From contig NZ_JACHFD010000011.1 in assembly GCF_014201715.1 (NCBI RefSeq), forward strand, positions 1-64,000: a stretch of 64,000 bases of DNA, given 5' to 3'. Position numbers and translations under genes: made by a program. Origin of the DNA: Haloferula luteola. GTDB lineage: Bacteria; Verrucomicrobiota; Verrucomicrobiia; Verrucomicrobiales; Akkermansiaceae. The stretch's first letter is position 1. Each line of letters begins with the position of its first letter. Below, piece after piece: positions 1 to 9,423 of the stretch. The notes under the pieces were generated by a model that was not told the origin of the DNA, searched no databases, and saw only the letters and a list, made by a program, of their open reading frames with translations.

Positions 1-44
1 CCGAACAAAGTCCCCGACTTCGTCTGATAGGGGACCTTTGTCCG
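1..44. repeat. Imperfect inverted repeat at window edge
   Basis: Positions 1-15 (CCGAACAAAGTCCCC) pair with 30-44 (GGGGACCTTTGTCCG) around a 14-nt loop, with one mismatch and one bulge. It lies 36 bp beyond the premature stop of the rhomboid gene. It could be the end of a REP-like or insertion element that extends past the window, or a terminator. No transposase is visible here. Confidence 0.5.
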
Positions 45-79
45 TCGCTCCTCGAGCTCCTTATTGTCTGTCCAACTCT

Positions 80-652
80 TCAGGGGGACGCTCCAAGAAC
101 CAGGATCGCCGGGAGGGACACGATCCGAAAAAGCACGACGCAGTGAACGGAGTTCGTCGGAAATAAAACGATGTAGGCACCCAGCACTCCCGAAATGGCA
201 CCAGAAGCGCCGAGGGTGGGGACGATGCTGTCTGGGTCGACGGCAACTTGTGCCGCTGTGGCAGCGATGCCGCTGATGAGATAGAAGACCAGGAATCTCC
301 ACGCTCCGAAGCGATGCTCAACATTGTCGCCGAAGATCCACAGGTAGAGCATGTTGCCCGCGAGGTGGATCCATCCGGCATGCAGGAACATGGCGGATAG
401 GATCGTCAGATAAATGGGCTGAGGTCCAGGGCTGTGGTGAACCCAAGCCAACTGAGAACCCACGTTGAGGGGAAATTCACCGATGAGGTCTTTGCCTGTC
501 GTGATTTCAAATGGCACGGCACTGAAGCCGTGAGTGAACTCGGGATGGAGAAGTTGAGCAAAGAAGAGGCCGACGTTGGCGACGAGAAGTCCGATGGAAA
601 TCCAGGCAGGTCGCAGGAGGTTACGGTCGTCATCCGCCAGCGGAAATAGCAT
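80..652 (-). CDS. Rhomboid family intramembrane serine protease, C-terminally truncated
   Basis: The 190-residue membrane protein matches the first part of a rhomboid protease: an N-terminal membrane helix near residues 15-35, the L1-loop and TM2 region with the HAGWIHLAGNMLYLWIFGDN motif, and the GASGAISGVLGAY motif in TM4 that carries the nucleophilic serine. Family members continue through TM5 and TM6, where the catalytic histidine sits. Here the reading frame ends just after SLPAILVLG, so the histidine helix is missing. Neither of the other two frames restores a rhomboid-like sequence before the window edge, where an inverted repeat begins. It is therefore probably a broken gene that can no longer cleave substrates, or one interrupted by an element outside the window. 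The family assignment is secure; the state of the gene is inference. Start ATG at 652. Confidence 0.75.
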   Translation of the reverse strand: MLFPLADDDRNLLRPAWISIGLLVANVGLFFAQLLHPEFTHGFSAVPFEITTGKDLIGEFPLNVGSQLAWVHHSPGPQPIYLTILSAMFLHAGWIHLAGNMLYLWIFGDNVEHRFGAWRFLVFYLISGIAATAAQVAVDPDSIVPTLGASGAISGVLGAYIVLFPTNSVHCVVLFRIVSLPAILVLGASP

Positions 653-684
653 GCGCGAGTGTAGAAGCCGGAAATGCCGATCGA

Positions 685-724
685 CAAAAAGAAACGGCCG
701 ACCCCCTTCCCAGAGGTCGGCCGT
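685..724 (-). terminator. Intrinsic terminator of the YY-repeat lipoprotein gene
   Basis: Read on the minus strand, a 10-bp perfect stem (ACGGCCGACC with GGTCGGCCGT, + positions 694-703 and 715-724) is followed by TTTCTTTTTG. It lies 27 nt beyond the stop codon of the lipoprotein gene at 751. Confidence 0.85.
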
Positions 725-750
725 CGGTTGCTCAAGGCGCTTTCGCGCGC

Positions 751-1239
751 TTAGAAAGGATTCGCAACGATGACGTAACCGTTGTTTTGGGGTTGGTAAT
801 AGGTGTTACCTGCAACGTAGTAACGGGTGCCTCGATGGGTCACGACGCGATAGCCGGAAGGGAGCGTCTGAACGAAGTGCGCATGGGAATCGCGGTCGTA
901 GCGGCCGTCTCGGCGATCGTAGCGGTTGTCTCGCTGGTCACGCCAGTTGGGGCGGCCATCGCGATCACGATCTCCGTGGGGGCCAATGTATTGGCCTCCG
1001 GGACGCTCCACGACGACGTATCGGTTTCCACGTGGGCGGTAGTAGACGTCGTTGTGCCGATAGTAGGTGGTTCCACTGACGCTCACCGTGGAGTAGCCAG
1101 AAGGAAGGGTATTGACGACGTAGCCCGGTTGGTAGGTGGTCACCGAAGCAGGGCCAGCATAGTAGGGGTCGACACAACTCGAGAGGGAAAGTGCTGCGGT
1201 GAGGGCGGCAGCGGAGATGACAAGGTTTTGAAGTTTCAT
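751..1239 (-). CDS. Lipoprotein with two Tyr-rich LPSGY repeats
   Basis: This 162-residue protein starts with a lipoprotein signal (hydrophobic segment, then LSLSSC with the lipidation Cys near residue 22). The mature part holds two copies of one module, near residues 45-80 and 124-160. Each has the pattern LPSGY, then V-x-x-x-G-T-x-YY, then YY-x-P and a YVVV or YVIV strand. The copies are separated by an Arg/Asp-rich stretch (RDRDGRPNWRDQRDNRYDRR) that is probably disordered. Similar modules occur in DUF6515-type periplasmic proteins of unknown function. Membrane anchoring is predicted from the signal; the role is unknown. It is a single gene with its own terminator. Confidence 0.7.
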   Translation of the reverse strand: MKLQNLVISAAALTAALSLSSCVDPYYAGPASVTTYQPGYVVNTLPSGYSTVSVSGTTYYRHNDVYYRPRGNRYVVVERPGGQYIGPHGDRDRDGRPNWRDQRDNRYDRRDGRYDRDSHAHFVQTLPSGYRVVTHRGTRYYVAGNTYYQPQNNGYVIVANPF

Positions 1240-1389
1240 CAGTTACAGGGGTTGGAAAGAGCGTCGGGCACTTTCGTGTTGGCCTCTGTGTCGCATTCGC
1301 TGCGCCGATGATCTCAAATTTGAGTAGATGGCGTGTTATTAGTGGGTTGCGTGAATCCTTGTTGTCCGGGGTTCATTCGTTTGTCATGC

Positions 1390-1415
1390 ATCCCGCAACG
1401 GTGATGAAGCGGGAT
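1390..1415 (-). terminator. Possible terminator of the EF-hand gene
   Basis: A 7-bp inverted repeat (ATCCCGC, 1390-1396, with GCGGGAT, 1409-1415) lies 20 nt past the EF-hand stop codon. There is no T-tract after it, so termination is only a possibility. Confidence 0.3.
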
Positions 1416-1435
1416 TGCACGACGCAAACCACCGA

Positions 1436-1915
1436 TCAGAGGCGGGGGAAGAAGGGAGGCCAGACGACTACTTGATTGTTGCGAATCCCAAACTCCCAAC
1501 GGCTGAGGTAGTAGTTGTCGTCCTTGTCCTTTTTGGCGAACTGACGCAAAGCCTTGGCCCAAGATTTCCCTTGCCCGAGAGTGTTGGCATATTCTTCTGG
1601 ATTGAGGAGGCCATCGCCGTCTTCATCGGCAATTTCAAAAATCTCAGCCTTGTTGGGGTTGCCGCCTACTTTGCCACCTCGGGAGGCGAGGAACTCGACA
1701 CGATCAATGGTGCCATTCACATCGGCATCGGCCCAAGCGAAACGAAACATGGCCTTGGCCACTGAGTTTTGCCGAGGCTGGGTTTGCAACCATTCAACGG
1801 TATCGAGAACGAGATCTTTATCGATATCGAACCGCTCGAACTTCCGCTCAAGTTTCTTCAGTTGTGTGGCTTGAAGCGATCCGACCAGGAGGGGAAGGAG
1901 AAGGAGGTATTTCAT
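1436..1915 (-). CDS. Secreted EF-hand calcium-binding protein
   Basis: The 159-residue protein has a short signal peptide (MKYLLLLPLLVGSLQA) followed by four EF-hand-like loops. The loops start at DIDKDLVLD, DADVNGTID, DEDGDGLLN and KKDKDDNYY. The second and third are the best calcium sites, with D-x-D-x-N/D-G and the terminal Glu in RVEF and PEEY. The first and fourth are degenerate. Export suggests calcium binding in the periplasm or outside the cell. No enzymatic domain is present. A good sigma-70-type promoter sits at 1942-1970, about 27 nt upstream of the start codon, so this is probably a one-gene unit. Confidence 0.8.
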   Translation of the reverse strand: MKYLLLLPLLVGSLQATQLKKLERKFERFDIDKDLVLDTVEWLQTQPRQNSVAKAMFRFAWADADVNGTIDRVEFLASRGGKVGGNPNKAEIFEIADEDGDGLLNPEEYANTLGQGKSWAKALRQFAKKDKDDNYYLSRWEFGIRNNQVVVWPPFFPRL

Positions 1916-1941
1916 AAGAGCGATTTAAAATTAGGGAAACT

Positions 1942-1970
1942 TAAATAAATCTCGAGCGAGGTTTCGTCAA
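1942..1970 (-). promoter_or_regulatory. Sigma-70-like promoter of the EF-hand gene
   Basis: On the minus strand TTGACG (+ 1965-1970) and TATTTA (+ 1942-1947) are separated by exactly 17 nt. The start codon is at 1915, giving a leader of roughly 20 nt. Confidence 0.65.
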
Positions 1971-2279
1971 GGCAGGGGATTTTTCAAAATTTCCATGATG
2001 GGAGGCCTCGCCGTCGGTGGGGTGACGGCGGGCTTCATCAACAGGACGAGTCGATTCGGGAATTATTCAGGCAAAGTTGAAGAATCTCCGATGGAAAAGG
2101 CGGGTCGATTTGCCAAGAAGGTGCGGCTCAAGGGAAGTTGCTTCGAGAAGGGCATGTCGTGGCCGGTGGGGACCAAGGAATTTCGTGTCGTGCCTTCGCG
2201 AAGGGGCAAGTGTCCGTCTCCGTCGAAGGGATTCGAAGGGCCTCTCTGGGTTGAGATGAACCGATATGGAACGGCCGAT
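1971..2279. other. Intergenic region with no supported gene
   Basis: About 310 bp between the EF-hand promoter and the methyltransferase stop codon. The only structure seen is a GC-rich hairpin (CGCCGTC, 2009-2015, with GACGGCG, 2024-2030) without a T-tract. Open frames here have no recognisable features. Confidence 0.5.
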
Positions 2280-2975
2280 TCAGCGACGGATGGAAGACCA
2301 AGCGTGGATGAGGCCAACTTGGAAATAGGCCAGAGGGGTGTCGAATCCACCTTCTATGAGGAGAGCTTCCACCTGATCGGTCGGAACGACCGCAACGTCC
2401 TTCCGGTAAGCGTCGCGCATGCGGGTAACGCCTTCTTCTGTGATCCCATGGCCACTCATCATCTGGAACCAAATGTTGAGGAGTCGTTCCCCATCGGGGG
2501 AATTGAGGTCGCCAGAGAGATCGGAGCTGACGAAGGGGGCCCCGGGGCAGAGCCGGTTGGCAATGGATTGGAAAAAACTGATTCTTGCGGAACGCTTGGT
2601 GAGGAACTGGGAGACAAGAAATGCCGTGGCAGCGTGAAAGGGTGGACCTGCCGGAAGGGTGTCTAAAAAGCCGGCATGCAGGGTGCAGCGCGACAAGAGG
2701 TTCCGGGTAGCGGCCTTGCGACGAAATTCTTCCAGCATGGCGAAGGAGGGTTCGACGGCAGTGAAGCGCCAGCCAGGGAAGTGTTCGGCGAGCCCCAGAA
2801 TTTCGGCCCCGGTGCCCGCTCCGACACAGAGGATGTGGGCTTCGGCGGGTAGTGCGGAGAGCGCGGCACAGGTGAGGAGGTGAAGGGCTTCATTGAGGGC
2901 CGATAAAGCACTCCACTGGGAGTCATATTGGGCAGCTTGCTGGTCGAAAATCTGGGTGATGGCATCCGCGTCCAT
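2280..2975 (-). CDS. Class I SAM-dependent methyltransferase
   Basis: The 231-residue product has the Rossmann-type SAM-binding core: motif [13 protein letters not shown] near residue 50 and the acidic end of strand 2 in FTAVEPS about 20 residues later. A hydrophobic strand and a C-terminal EALLIEGGF helix follow. The acceptor substrate cannot be told from the sequence; the size fits small-molecule methyltransferases. The open frame extends upstream to a GTG at 3095, but that extension is Arg/Pro-rich and non-conserved in appearance, so ATG 2975 ([10 protein letters not shown]) is preferred. It lies 161 bp downstream of acnA on the same strand and may be read from the acnA transcript. Confidence 0.75.
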   Translation of the reverse strand: MDADAITQIFDQQAAQYDSQWSALSALNEALHLLTCAALSALPAEAHILCVGAGTGAEILGLAEHFPGWRFTAVEPSFAMLEEFRRKAATRNLLSRCTLHAGFLDTLPAGPPFHAATAFLVSQFLTKRSARISFFQSIANRLCPGAPFVSSDLSGDLNSPDGERLLNIWFQMMSGHGITEEGVTRMRDAYRKDVAVVPTDQVEALLIEGGFDTPLAYFQVGLIHAWSSIRR

Positions 2976-3136
2976 GGGTGGTGGGAAAAAAGCCGGGAAT
3001 CGTCGGAACGCAATGGGCGAGTCGCGGTGCGTGGGGAATTGCCATCGCGATGGATGGGTCTGGGGAAAGGCCACCGATCGACGGCGATCTCCCACGAACT
3101 CCGTGGAGATGCGACGCTAGGGAGTTGGAAGCGTCC

Positions 3137-5977
3137 TTAGCCGAGAATTTGGTTGAGAACGTAGGGTAGGATGCCACCCGAGGTGTAGTAGTCCACCTCT
3201 GCTGGGGTATCCAAGCGGACCTTGAGTGGTATCTCCAATGTGGAGTGATCGGCCTTGTGGGCGACGAGGGTGGCAGATTGTCCGGGTGTGAGATCACCTG
3301 CGATTCCGATGATGTCAAAAGTGGCGTCGGTGAGCTCTTTGACCTGATCGTAATCGGCTTTGTCGACGAAGTTGAGCGGAAGAACCCCCATGCCAATCAG
3401 ATTGGAGCGGTGAATGCGTTCGAAGCTCTTGGTGACGACTGCCTTCACGCCGAGCAGTCGAGTGCCTTTGGCGGCCCAATCGCGGCTACTTCCCATGCCG
3501 TAGTCGTCGCCACCCACGACGATAAGGGGGGTGCCTTCGGCTTGATAGGCCATGGAGGCGTCGTAGATAAAACAGGGCTTGGCTGAGCTGGCCGACGCGA
3601 TGTCCTGATCGGGAGCGGCGACGTCAAGTTTGCCGAAATACTGGGTGTATCCCCCTTCGATTCCGGGGCACATCAGATTCTTGATGCGGACGTTGGCGAA
3701 GGTTCCGCGTGTCATCACCCGATCGTTGCCACGGCGAGCGCCGTAGGAATTGAATTGAGATTTTTCGACGCCATTTTCCAAGAGGTACTGTCCAGCCGGG
3801 GAACTGGGCTGAATGGCTCCCGCAGGGGAAATATGGTCGGTGGTGACGGAATCTCCGAAAATGCCGAGGGGTCGTGCGCCTAGGAGATCCTCCGAGGTTC
3901 CGGCGGTGCCGTCGAAGAAGGGCGGAGATTGGATATAGGTCGAGGAATCGTCCCAATCGTAGGTGGCCCCGGAGCTTCCGTGGATTTCGCCCCACTTGGG
4001 GTTGGCGGAGGCAACGTCGCCATAGAGCTTTTGGTAGACCGCAGGCTTCAGGGCCGTTTCGAGTTGGGCTTTGATTTCCGCTTGGCTCGGCCAGAGGTCT
4101 TTGAGGAAGACCGGTTGACCTTGGGAGTCGTGACCCAAAGGTTCGGTGGTGAGATCGAGGTCCACGCGACCTGCGAGGGCGTAGGCGACGACGAGAGGAG
4201 GGCTCATGAGAAAGTTGGCCTTGATCGAACCATGGACCCGGGCTTCGAAGTTACGGTTTCCCGAGAGAACGGAGGCGCAGACGAGGTTGCCTTTTTTGAT
4301 GGCTCCTTCGATGGCGGGATGGAGGGGGCCTGAGTTTCCGATGCAGGTGGTGCAGCCATAGCCGACCGTTTGGAAGCCGAGGGCATCGAGTTCTGCCTGA
4401 AGGCCGGTGGCTTCGAGGTAGTCAGTCACGACGCGGGAGCCAGGGCCAAGTGATGTTTTGACGTAGGGGGCGATGGTCAGGCCAAGGGCGTTTGCTTTCT
4501 TCGCGACGAGTCCCGCGGCGAGCATCACGCTGGGGTTGCTGGTATTGGTGCAGGAGGTGATGGCCGCGATCAAGACGGCTCCGTGCCGGAGTTCGGTGGT
4601 GATGGGGGAAAAGGCTTCTCTGGCAAAGATCGTATGGGGAGCGGGGCGGTTGGTGGTCATTTCCGCCTGATCCATGTCGCAACCTGGTTCGGATGGTTCG
4701 AGCAGGGAGCCGACGGCATAGCCAGCGGGCTCGGGCATATTGAGTGCGAGCGTGGTTTCTCTTTGCTCGGAGGAAAGACCGTAGCCGCCCGATGATGGCG
4801 GGGCGGTGAAAAGGGCATCGAAAGTCTCGCGGAGTGCGGGGACATCGATCCGGTCTTGCGGCCGTTTCGGGCCGGAAACGGAAGGGACAATGGTGGAAAG
4901 GTCGAGTTCGAGCTCAGAGGAGTATTCGCATTGGCCTTTGTCGGGAATTCCGAAGAGGCCTTGGGCTTTGTAGTAGTTTTCGACGGTAGCACAGTGCTCG
5001 TCCGAGCGGCCGGTGCCACGGAGGTAGGCGAGAGTTTCCTCGTCGACAGGGAAGAAGCCCATCGTGGCCCCATATTCAGGGGCCATGTTGGCGATGGTGG
5101 CTCGATCAGGGAGCGAGAGGGCTTTGGCTCCGGGACCGTAGAATTCGACGAATTTTCCGACCACACCATGTTGGCGAAGCATTTGGGTCACGCGAAGGGT
5201 GAGGTCGGTCGCCGTGACCCCATCGGGAAGCGTTCCATGGAGGTAGACTCCCACGACCTCGGGAACGAGGAAGGTGACGGGTTGGCCGAGCATGCCGGCT
5301 TCCGCTTCAATGCCCCCCACACCCCAGCCGACAACCCCGAGTCCATTGATCATGGTGGTGTGGGAGTCGGTGCCAACGAGGGTGTCGGGGAAATACACGC
5401 CGTCTTTCGAGAGCACCCCTTTCGCGAGGTATTCAAGGTTTACTTGGTGGACGATTCCGATGCCCGGGGGAACGACGGAGAAGGTATCGAATGCTTGTTG
5501 GCCCCACTTAAGGAACTCATAGCGCTCGCGATTGCGGATAAATTCGATGGCCATGTTGCGGTCCAGCGCCGATTGCGAACCTGCAAAGTCGACTTGAACG
5601 GAATGGTCGACGACGAGATCGACAGGGACGAGGGGTTCGATCTGATCCGGGGAGGCGCCACGGGCAACGGCAGCATCTCGCATGGCGGCGACATCGACCA
5701 GCAGCGGCACTCCGGTGAAGTCTTGGAGGACGATGCGTGCGACGGTAAAGGGGATCTCGTAGTTGCCAGGTGACGGGGCGTGATAGCTCGCGAGGTTCTT
5801 GACGTCTTCTTCAGTGACCTTGCGGCCATCGATATTCCGCAGGAGCGATTCCAATACGATCCGAATGGAAACGGGGAGCTTGGCGAGGTGGGGAAATCCC
5901 TGCTCTGCGAGAGCGGGCAATGAGTGGAAATGGCCGTCAGCTCCAGAGCCGGTCTGAAAGGTGCGCAAGGTATCCAT
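3137..5977 (-). CDS. acnA: Aconitate hydratase A
   Basis: AcnA is a monomeric [4Fe-4S] enzyme that interconverts citrate and isocitrate in the cytoplasm (TCA cycle). The 946-residue length is slightly above the usual 890-900. The three cluster cysteines are visible: one in [10 protein letters not shown] near residue 475 and two in [14 protein letters not shown] near 541 and 544. The swivelling domain 4 follows, with [18 protein letters not shown] and the substrate-binding [13 protein letters not shown]. It lies directly downstream of acnB in the same direction, which is unusual. A -10-like TAGGCT ends 6 nt before ATG 5977, so the mRNA may be leaderless. As is common for AcnA, it may also act on 2-methyl-cis-aconitate, but that cannot be judged here. 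Confidence 0.97.
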   Translation of the reverse strand: MDTLRTFQTGSGADGHFHSLPALAEQGFPHLAKLPVSIRIVLESLLRNIDGRKVTEEDVKNLASYHAPSPGNYEIPFTVARIVLQDFTGVPLLVDVAAMRDAAVARGASPDQIEPLVPVDLVVDHSVQVDFAGSQSALDRNMAIEFIRNRERYEFLKWGQQAFDTFSVVPPGIGIVHQVNLEYLAKGVLSKDGVYFPDTLVGTDSHTTMINGLGVVGWGVGGIEAEAGMLGQPVTFLVPEVVGVYLHGTLPDGVTATDLTLRVTQMLRQHGVVGKFVEFYGPGAKALSLPDRATIANMAPEYGATMGFFPVDEETLAYLRGTGRSDEHCATVENYYKAQGLFGIPDKGQCEYSSELELDLSTIVPSVSGPKRPQDRIDVPALRETFDALFTAPPSSGGYGLSSEQRETTLALNMPEPAGYAVGSLLEPSEPGCDMDQAEMTTNRPAPHTIFAREAFSPITTELRHGAVLIAAITSCTNTSNPSVMLAAGLVAKKANALGLTIAPYVKTSLGPGSRVVTDYLEATGLQAELDALGFQTVGYGCTTCIGNSGPLHPAIEGAIKKGNLVCASVLSGNRNFEARVHGSIKANFLMSPPLVVAYALAGRVDLDLTTEPLGHDSQGQPVFLKDLWPSQAEIKAQLETALKPAVYQKLYGDVASANPKWGEIHGSSGATYDWDDSSTYIQSPPFFDGTAGTSEDLLGARPLGIFGDSVTTDHISPAGAIQPSSPAGQYLLENGVEKSQFNSYGARRGNDRVMTRGTFANVRIKNLMCPGIEGGYTQYFGKLDVAAPDQDIASASSAKPCFIYDASMAYQAEGTPLIVVGGDDYGMGSSRDWAAKGTRLLGVKAVVTKSFERIHRSNLIGMGVLPLNFVDKADYDQVKELTDATFDIIGIAGDLTPGQSATLVAHKADHSTLEIPLKVRLDTPAEVDYYTSGGILPYVLNQILG

Positions 5978-5983
5978 GGCGCC

Positions 5984-5989
5984 AGCCTA
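5984..5989 (-). promoter_or_regulatory. Candidate -10 hexamer of acnA (leaderless)
   Basis: TAGGCT on the minus strand lies 6 nt upstream of the acnA ATG. The same hexamer with the same spacing precedes the cytochrome gene at 9845. No convincing -35 was found. Confidence 0.4.
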
Positions 5990-6175
5990 GAACAGAAATG
6001 GCAAAGCGTCGTGTGGAAATGAAGGTGGCACGACTAGGGGATGCCTGAGTCGGCAAAGCGTCCGCGCCGTTGACCTTCGCTTGGCTCCTGAATTTGCCTC
6101 TTCGACCGCAGTGGCTGCAGTCCGATGCCTCAGGAGAGCCGAATGGCCACTCATTAAGAGGAAACGAAAGGTCCG

Positions 6176-6225
6176 GGAGCACCTTCTCTTTCCGAATTTG
6201 ATTCGGAAGGCGGAGGAGGTGCTCC
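6176..6225 (-). terminator. Long hairpin after acnB, probable terminator
   Basis: An outer 9-bp stem (GGAGCACCT, 6176-6184, with AGGTGCTCC, 6217-6225) encloses an inner 7-bp stem (TTCCGAA, 6190-6196, with TTCGGAA, 6202-6208). It lies 50 nt after the acnB stop codon. Only a weak pyrimidine-rich tract (CCTTTCGTTTCC) follows, so it may terminate, attenuate or stabilise the acnB mRNA end. Confidence 0.6.
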
Positions 6226-6275
6226 ATGGATAGGAAGGATCGAGATGAGTGGAGGCCGCGAAAGGCCTGCTCGCA

Positions 6276-9047
6276 TCAGTTCGATACCATTTCGGCCACG
6301 GGAGGTGCGAATTGGGTGAGGGGGATGCCTTCGACGGCGACCTTGTATTCGTCGAGCGTCGGCGTCCGGCCGAGGATGGCGGAGAGAACGACGACCGGAG
6401 TGGAGGAGAGCAGCGACTCCCCCTTCTTCCGTTCGGAGTCTTCGACCACACGCCCTTGGAAGAGGCGGGTAGAAGTGGCCATGACGGTATCTCCCTTGGC
6501 GGCCTTTTCTTGGTTGCCCATGCAGAGGTTACAGCCAGGACGTTCAAGATACATCATGTTCTCGTATTCGGTGCGCGCGGCGGCCTTCGGCGCGTCGTCG
6601 TCGAATTCGAAGCCAGAGTATTTTTCGAGAGTCTCCCAGTCGCCTTCCGCTTTCAGCTCATCGATGATGTTGTAAGTAGGGGCCGCAACAACAAGCGGTG
6701 CCTGGAATTCGACCTTGCCCTTGGCTTGTTCGAGGTTCCGGAGCATTTGGGAGACGATCTTGAGATCGCCTTTGTGGACCATGCATGAGCCCACGAATCC
6801 GAGGTCCACGGTTTTCTCACCTGCATAGTAGGAGAGACCGCGAATGACGTCGTGGGTGTAGCGTTTGGAGACGTCATCGTTGTGGACATCGGGGTCGGCG
6901 ATCATCGGTTCGTCGATGATGTCGAGGTCGACCACGAATTCGGCATGGTACTTGGCATGGGCATCGGGAGCCAGAGGCGGTTTTTCGCCGGAGCGGATCT
7001 CGGCGATGCGTTTGTCGGCTTTGTCGATGAGGCCCTGGAGAACGCGTTCTGCGTTGTCCATGCCCTTATCGATCATGATTTGGATCCGCGCTTTGGCGAT
7101 TTCCAGGGACTCGATGAGGGTCTCGGGCTGAGAGATGCAGATGGAGGCCTTGGCCTTCATTTCTGCAGTCCAGTCGGTGAAGGTGAAGGCTTGGTCGGCG
7201 GGCAGGGTGCCGATGTGAACTTCGATGACGCGGCCTTGGAAGACATTCTCACCGAACTTTTTGAGCATCTGTGCCTGAGTGGCGTGAACGACGTCGCGGA
7301 AGTCCATGTAAGGTTTGAGCTCACCCTTGAAGGTGACCTTGACGGATTGCGGGATGGGCATGGTGGCCTCGCCCGTAGCGAGGGCGAGGGCGACGGTGCC
7401 GGAGTCCGCTCCGAATGCGACACCTTTGGACATCCGAGTGTGAGAGTCTCCGCCAATGATGATGTCCCAATCGTCCACAGTGAGGTCATTGAGGACCTTG
7501 TGAATGACGTCGGTCATGGCATGGTAGCCGTCTTTGGGATCCCGAGCCGTGATGAGTCCGAAGCCGTTCATGAATTTCATGAGCTTCGGGATGTTTGCTT
7601 GGGCTTTTTTGTCCCAAACGGAAGCGGTATGGCAACCGGACTGGTAAGCCGCATCGACGATGGGAGAGATGACGGTGGCCGCCATGGCCTCCAGTTCTTG
7701 AGAGGTCATCAGGCCGGTGGTGTCCTGAGAGCCCACAATATTGACTTGCACGCGAACGTCGGAACCGGCGTGCAAAGTCATGCCTGGCGTAGTGCCGACG
7801 GCATTTTTGTTGAAGATTTTTTCAACGGCGGTGAGTCCCTGACCTTCGTGAGAAATCTCTTTGGATGGGGCAAAGACGGCAGGTGCCTCCATGCCAAGAG
7901 TCTTGGCTGCGAAGGTTTGGAGTTTTTTACCAAAGACGATGGCGTAGGAGCCACCGGCTTTGATGAATTCCATCTTCTGCGGGGTGAGAGCTGAGGCGAT
8001 GTCGACAAGTTCTTTGCCGCTTCCGTAGAGTTTTTTGTCCTTGGTATTGATGGTGAGGACAGTGCCGGTCTCGACGGAGTAGACTTGTTCGAGAATCGGG
8101 TCGCCATTGGCATCGAGAACCGTTTTGCCATCGGCGTCGGTTTTCTTGACCCAGTTTTTGAGGTCGATGCCGATGCCACCGGTGACGCTGACGGTGGTGA
8201 GGAAGATCGGAGAGATCCCGTTGGTGCCAGCGACGATCGGGAAGATGTTGACGAAGGGTACGAACTTGCTGGCCTGCTTTCCGGTCCAGAGGGCGACGTT
8301 GTTGACGCCGGACATGCGCGAAGAACCGACGCCCATGGTGCCCTTTTCGGCGATGAGCATGACGCTCTTGTCGGGGTGAATGTTCTGCAGGCTGCGAATG
8401 GCAGATTGGGCTTCCGGGGAGATCATGCACTTCCCGTGCAGTTCACGATCGGAGCGTGAGTGGGCCTGGTTGCCAGGTGAAAGGAGGTCGGTGGAAATGT
8501 CGCCTTCGGCGGCAATGTAAGTGACGACGGGGATCTCTTCGGGGACCTCGGGGAGTTGGGTGAAGAACTCGGCTTGGGCGTAACTTTCGAGGATTTCCTT
8601 GGCGATGGGATTTCCGGCTTCGAAGGCTGCGGCGAGCCGTGCGGTGTCCGCCTCGTAGAGAAAAACCTGAGTTTTGAGAACCTTAGCGGCTTGCAGCGCG
8701 ACGGCTGGATTTTCTCCCAATGCGAGGTTGAGCAGGACCTCAATGGAGGGTCCTCCTTTCATGTGCGAGAGCATCTCGAAGGCGAACTCGGGCGAAATCT
8801 CGTCAACCAAGCTCGTTCCGAGAATGATTTCCTCAAGGAATTGGGCCTTTTCGCCGGCGGCGCTTGTGGTGCCGGGAAGGGTGTTGAAAATCAGAAACTG
8901 AAGGGAGTCCTTCCTTGCTTCATGGGCGGGGTCTTTGATCTGGGAAATGATTTCGGCCAGCAGCTCACCACTATCGATGGGCTTGGGGTGCAGGCCTTGT
9001 TCTTTCCGCTCCTCAATTTCCTTAATGTATTCTTGATACAGGCTCAT
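6276..9047 (-). CDS. acnB: Bifunctional aconitate hydratase 2 / 2-methylisocitrate dehydratase
   Basis: AcnB is the second aconitase family. The 923 residues begin with the family-specific HEAT-like domain (YQEYIKEIEERKEQG onward), followed by the swivelling domain and then the Fe-S domains. Cluster cysteines are seen in GSCMVHKGD and RPGCNLCMGN in the last third of the protein. The product interconverts citrate and isocitrate, and in the methylcitrate cycle can hydrate 2-methyl-cis-aconitate. In E. coli AcnB is the main vegetative TCA enzyme and an iron-responsive mRNA-binding protein; whether that holds here is unknown. A strong promoter lies at 9281-9308, giving a leader of roughly 230 nt that carries a palindrome at 9086-9102. 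Confidence 0.97.
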   Translation of the reverse strand: MSLYQEYIKEIEERKEQGLHPKPIDSGELLAEIISQIKDPAHEARKDSLQFLIFNTLPGTTSAAGEKAQFLEEIILGTSLVDEISPEFAFEMLSHMKGGPSIEVLLNLALGENPAVALQAAKVLKTQVFLYEADTARLAAAFEAGNPIAKEILESYAQAEFFTQLPEVPEEIPVVTYIAAEGDISTDLLSPGNQAHSRSDRELHGKCMISPEAQSAIRSLQNIHPDKSVMLIAEKGTMGVGSSRMSGVNNVALWTGKQASKFVPFVNIFPIVAGTNGISPIFLTTVSVTGGIGIDLKNWVKKTDADGKTVLDANGDPILEQVYSVETGTVLTINTKDKKLYGSGKELVDIASALTPQKMEFIKAGGSYAIVFGKKLQTFAAKTLGMEAPAVFAPSKEISHEGQGLTAVEKIFNKNAVGTTPGMTLHAGSDVRVQVNIVGSQDTTGLMTSQELEAMAATVISPIVDAAYQSGCHTASVWDKKAQANIPKLMKFMNGFGLITARDPKDGYHAMTDVIHKVLNDLTVDDWDIIIGGDSHTRMSKGVAFGADSGTVALALATGEATMPIPQSVKVTFKGELKPYMDFRDVVHATQAQMLKKFGENVFQGRVIEVHIGTLPADQAFTFTDWTAEMKAKASICISQPETLIESLEIAKARIQIMIDKGMDNAERVLQGLIDKADKRIAEIRSGEKPPLAPDAHAKYHAEFVVDLDIIDEPMIADPDVHNDDVSKRYTHDVIRGLSYYAGEKTVDLGFVGSCMVHKGDLKIVSQMLRNLEQAKGKVEFQAPLVVAAPTYNIIDELKAEGDWETLEKYSGFEFDDDAPKAAARTEYENMMYLERPGCNLCMGNQEKAAKGDTVMATSTRLFQGRVVEDSERKKGESLLSSTPVVVLSAILGRTPTLDEYKVAVEGIPLTQFAPPVAEMVSN

Positions 9048-9085
9048 GTCTGCTCAACGGCGTTGATTTTCTGGTGGGAGTGCCC

Positions 9086-9102
9086 CATGGCCGGAGGCCA
9101 TG
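9086..9102 (-). promoter_or_regulatory. Palindrome in the acnB 5' leader
   Basis: CATGGCC and GGCCATG flank a GGA loop, 38 nt upstream of the acnB start. It could be a protein-binding operator or an mRNA hairpin; the function is unknown. Confidence 0.4.
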
Positions 9103-9280
9103 CTCAGAACCCAGCAGGCGCGATTTCCTGAACACCGATGAGAGCCGGTGCGAAGGTGATGGCGCTGGGGTTTTCCATGGTGGCGGGCGGTTTGGGTTTC
9201 GGTGAGTTTTTCGGAGAGAGGTCGGAGTCAGGAACCCATCGGTTTCAGGGCAATCCGCGGACTCTGTGGGATGGGCGCGC

Positions 9281-9308
9281 AGATTACCGGGGGGGGGATG
9301 GATGTCAA
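9281..9308 (-). promoter_or_regulatory. Strong acnB promoter with a G9 tract in the spacer
   Basis: On the minus strand a consensus -35 TTGACA (+ 9303-9308) and a -10 TAATCT (+ 9281-9286) are separated by 16 nt. The spacer contains nine consecutive C (nine G on the plus strand, 9289-9297). No other candidate this close to consensus was seen between here and acnB. Changes in the tract length would alter promoter spacing. Confidence 0.7.
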
Positions 9309-9423
9309 AGAATGATGACTGTCAGAGGTGGCGGTCGGCCGAGGGTTGCGGATGTCTAGCAGGAGGCGCGCCGGGGTGGGGGTTTCTGTGAAGGGACCTC
9401 AGGTTTCGTTACAGTATGGGTGA

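Noticed and set aside
1995-2666. 223-residue plus-strand open frame opposite the methyltransferase
   Set aside because: It overlaps a gene with clear SAM-binding motifs and shows no domain, signal peptide or family resemblance. Long antisense frames are common in this high-GC sequence.
6117-6127. 11-nt match to the 3' flank of core A (GCAGTCCGATG) in the acnB-acnA gap
   Set aside because: The hairpin itself is absent; it may be chance or a remnant and is not enough for a solo element.
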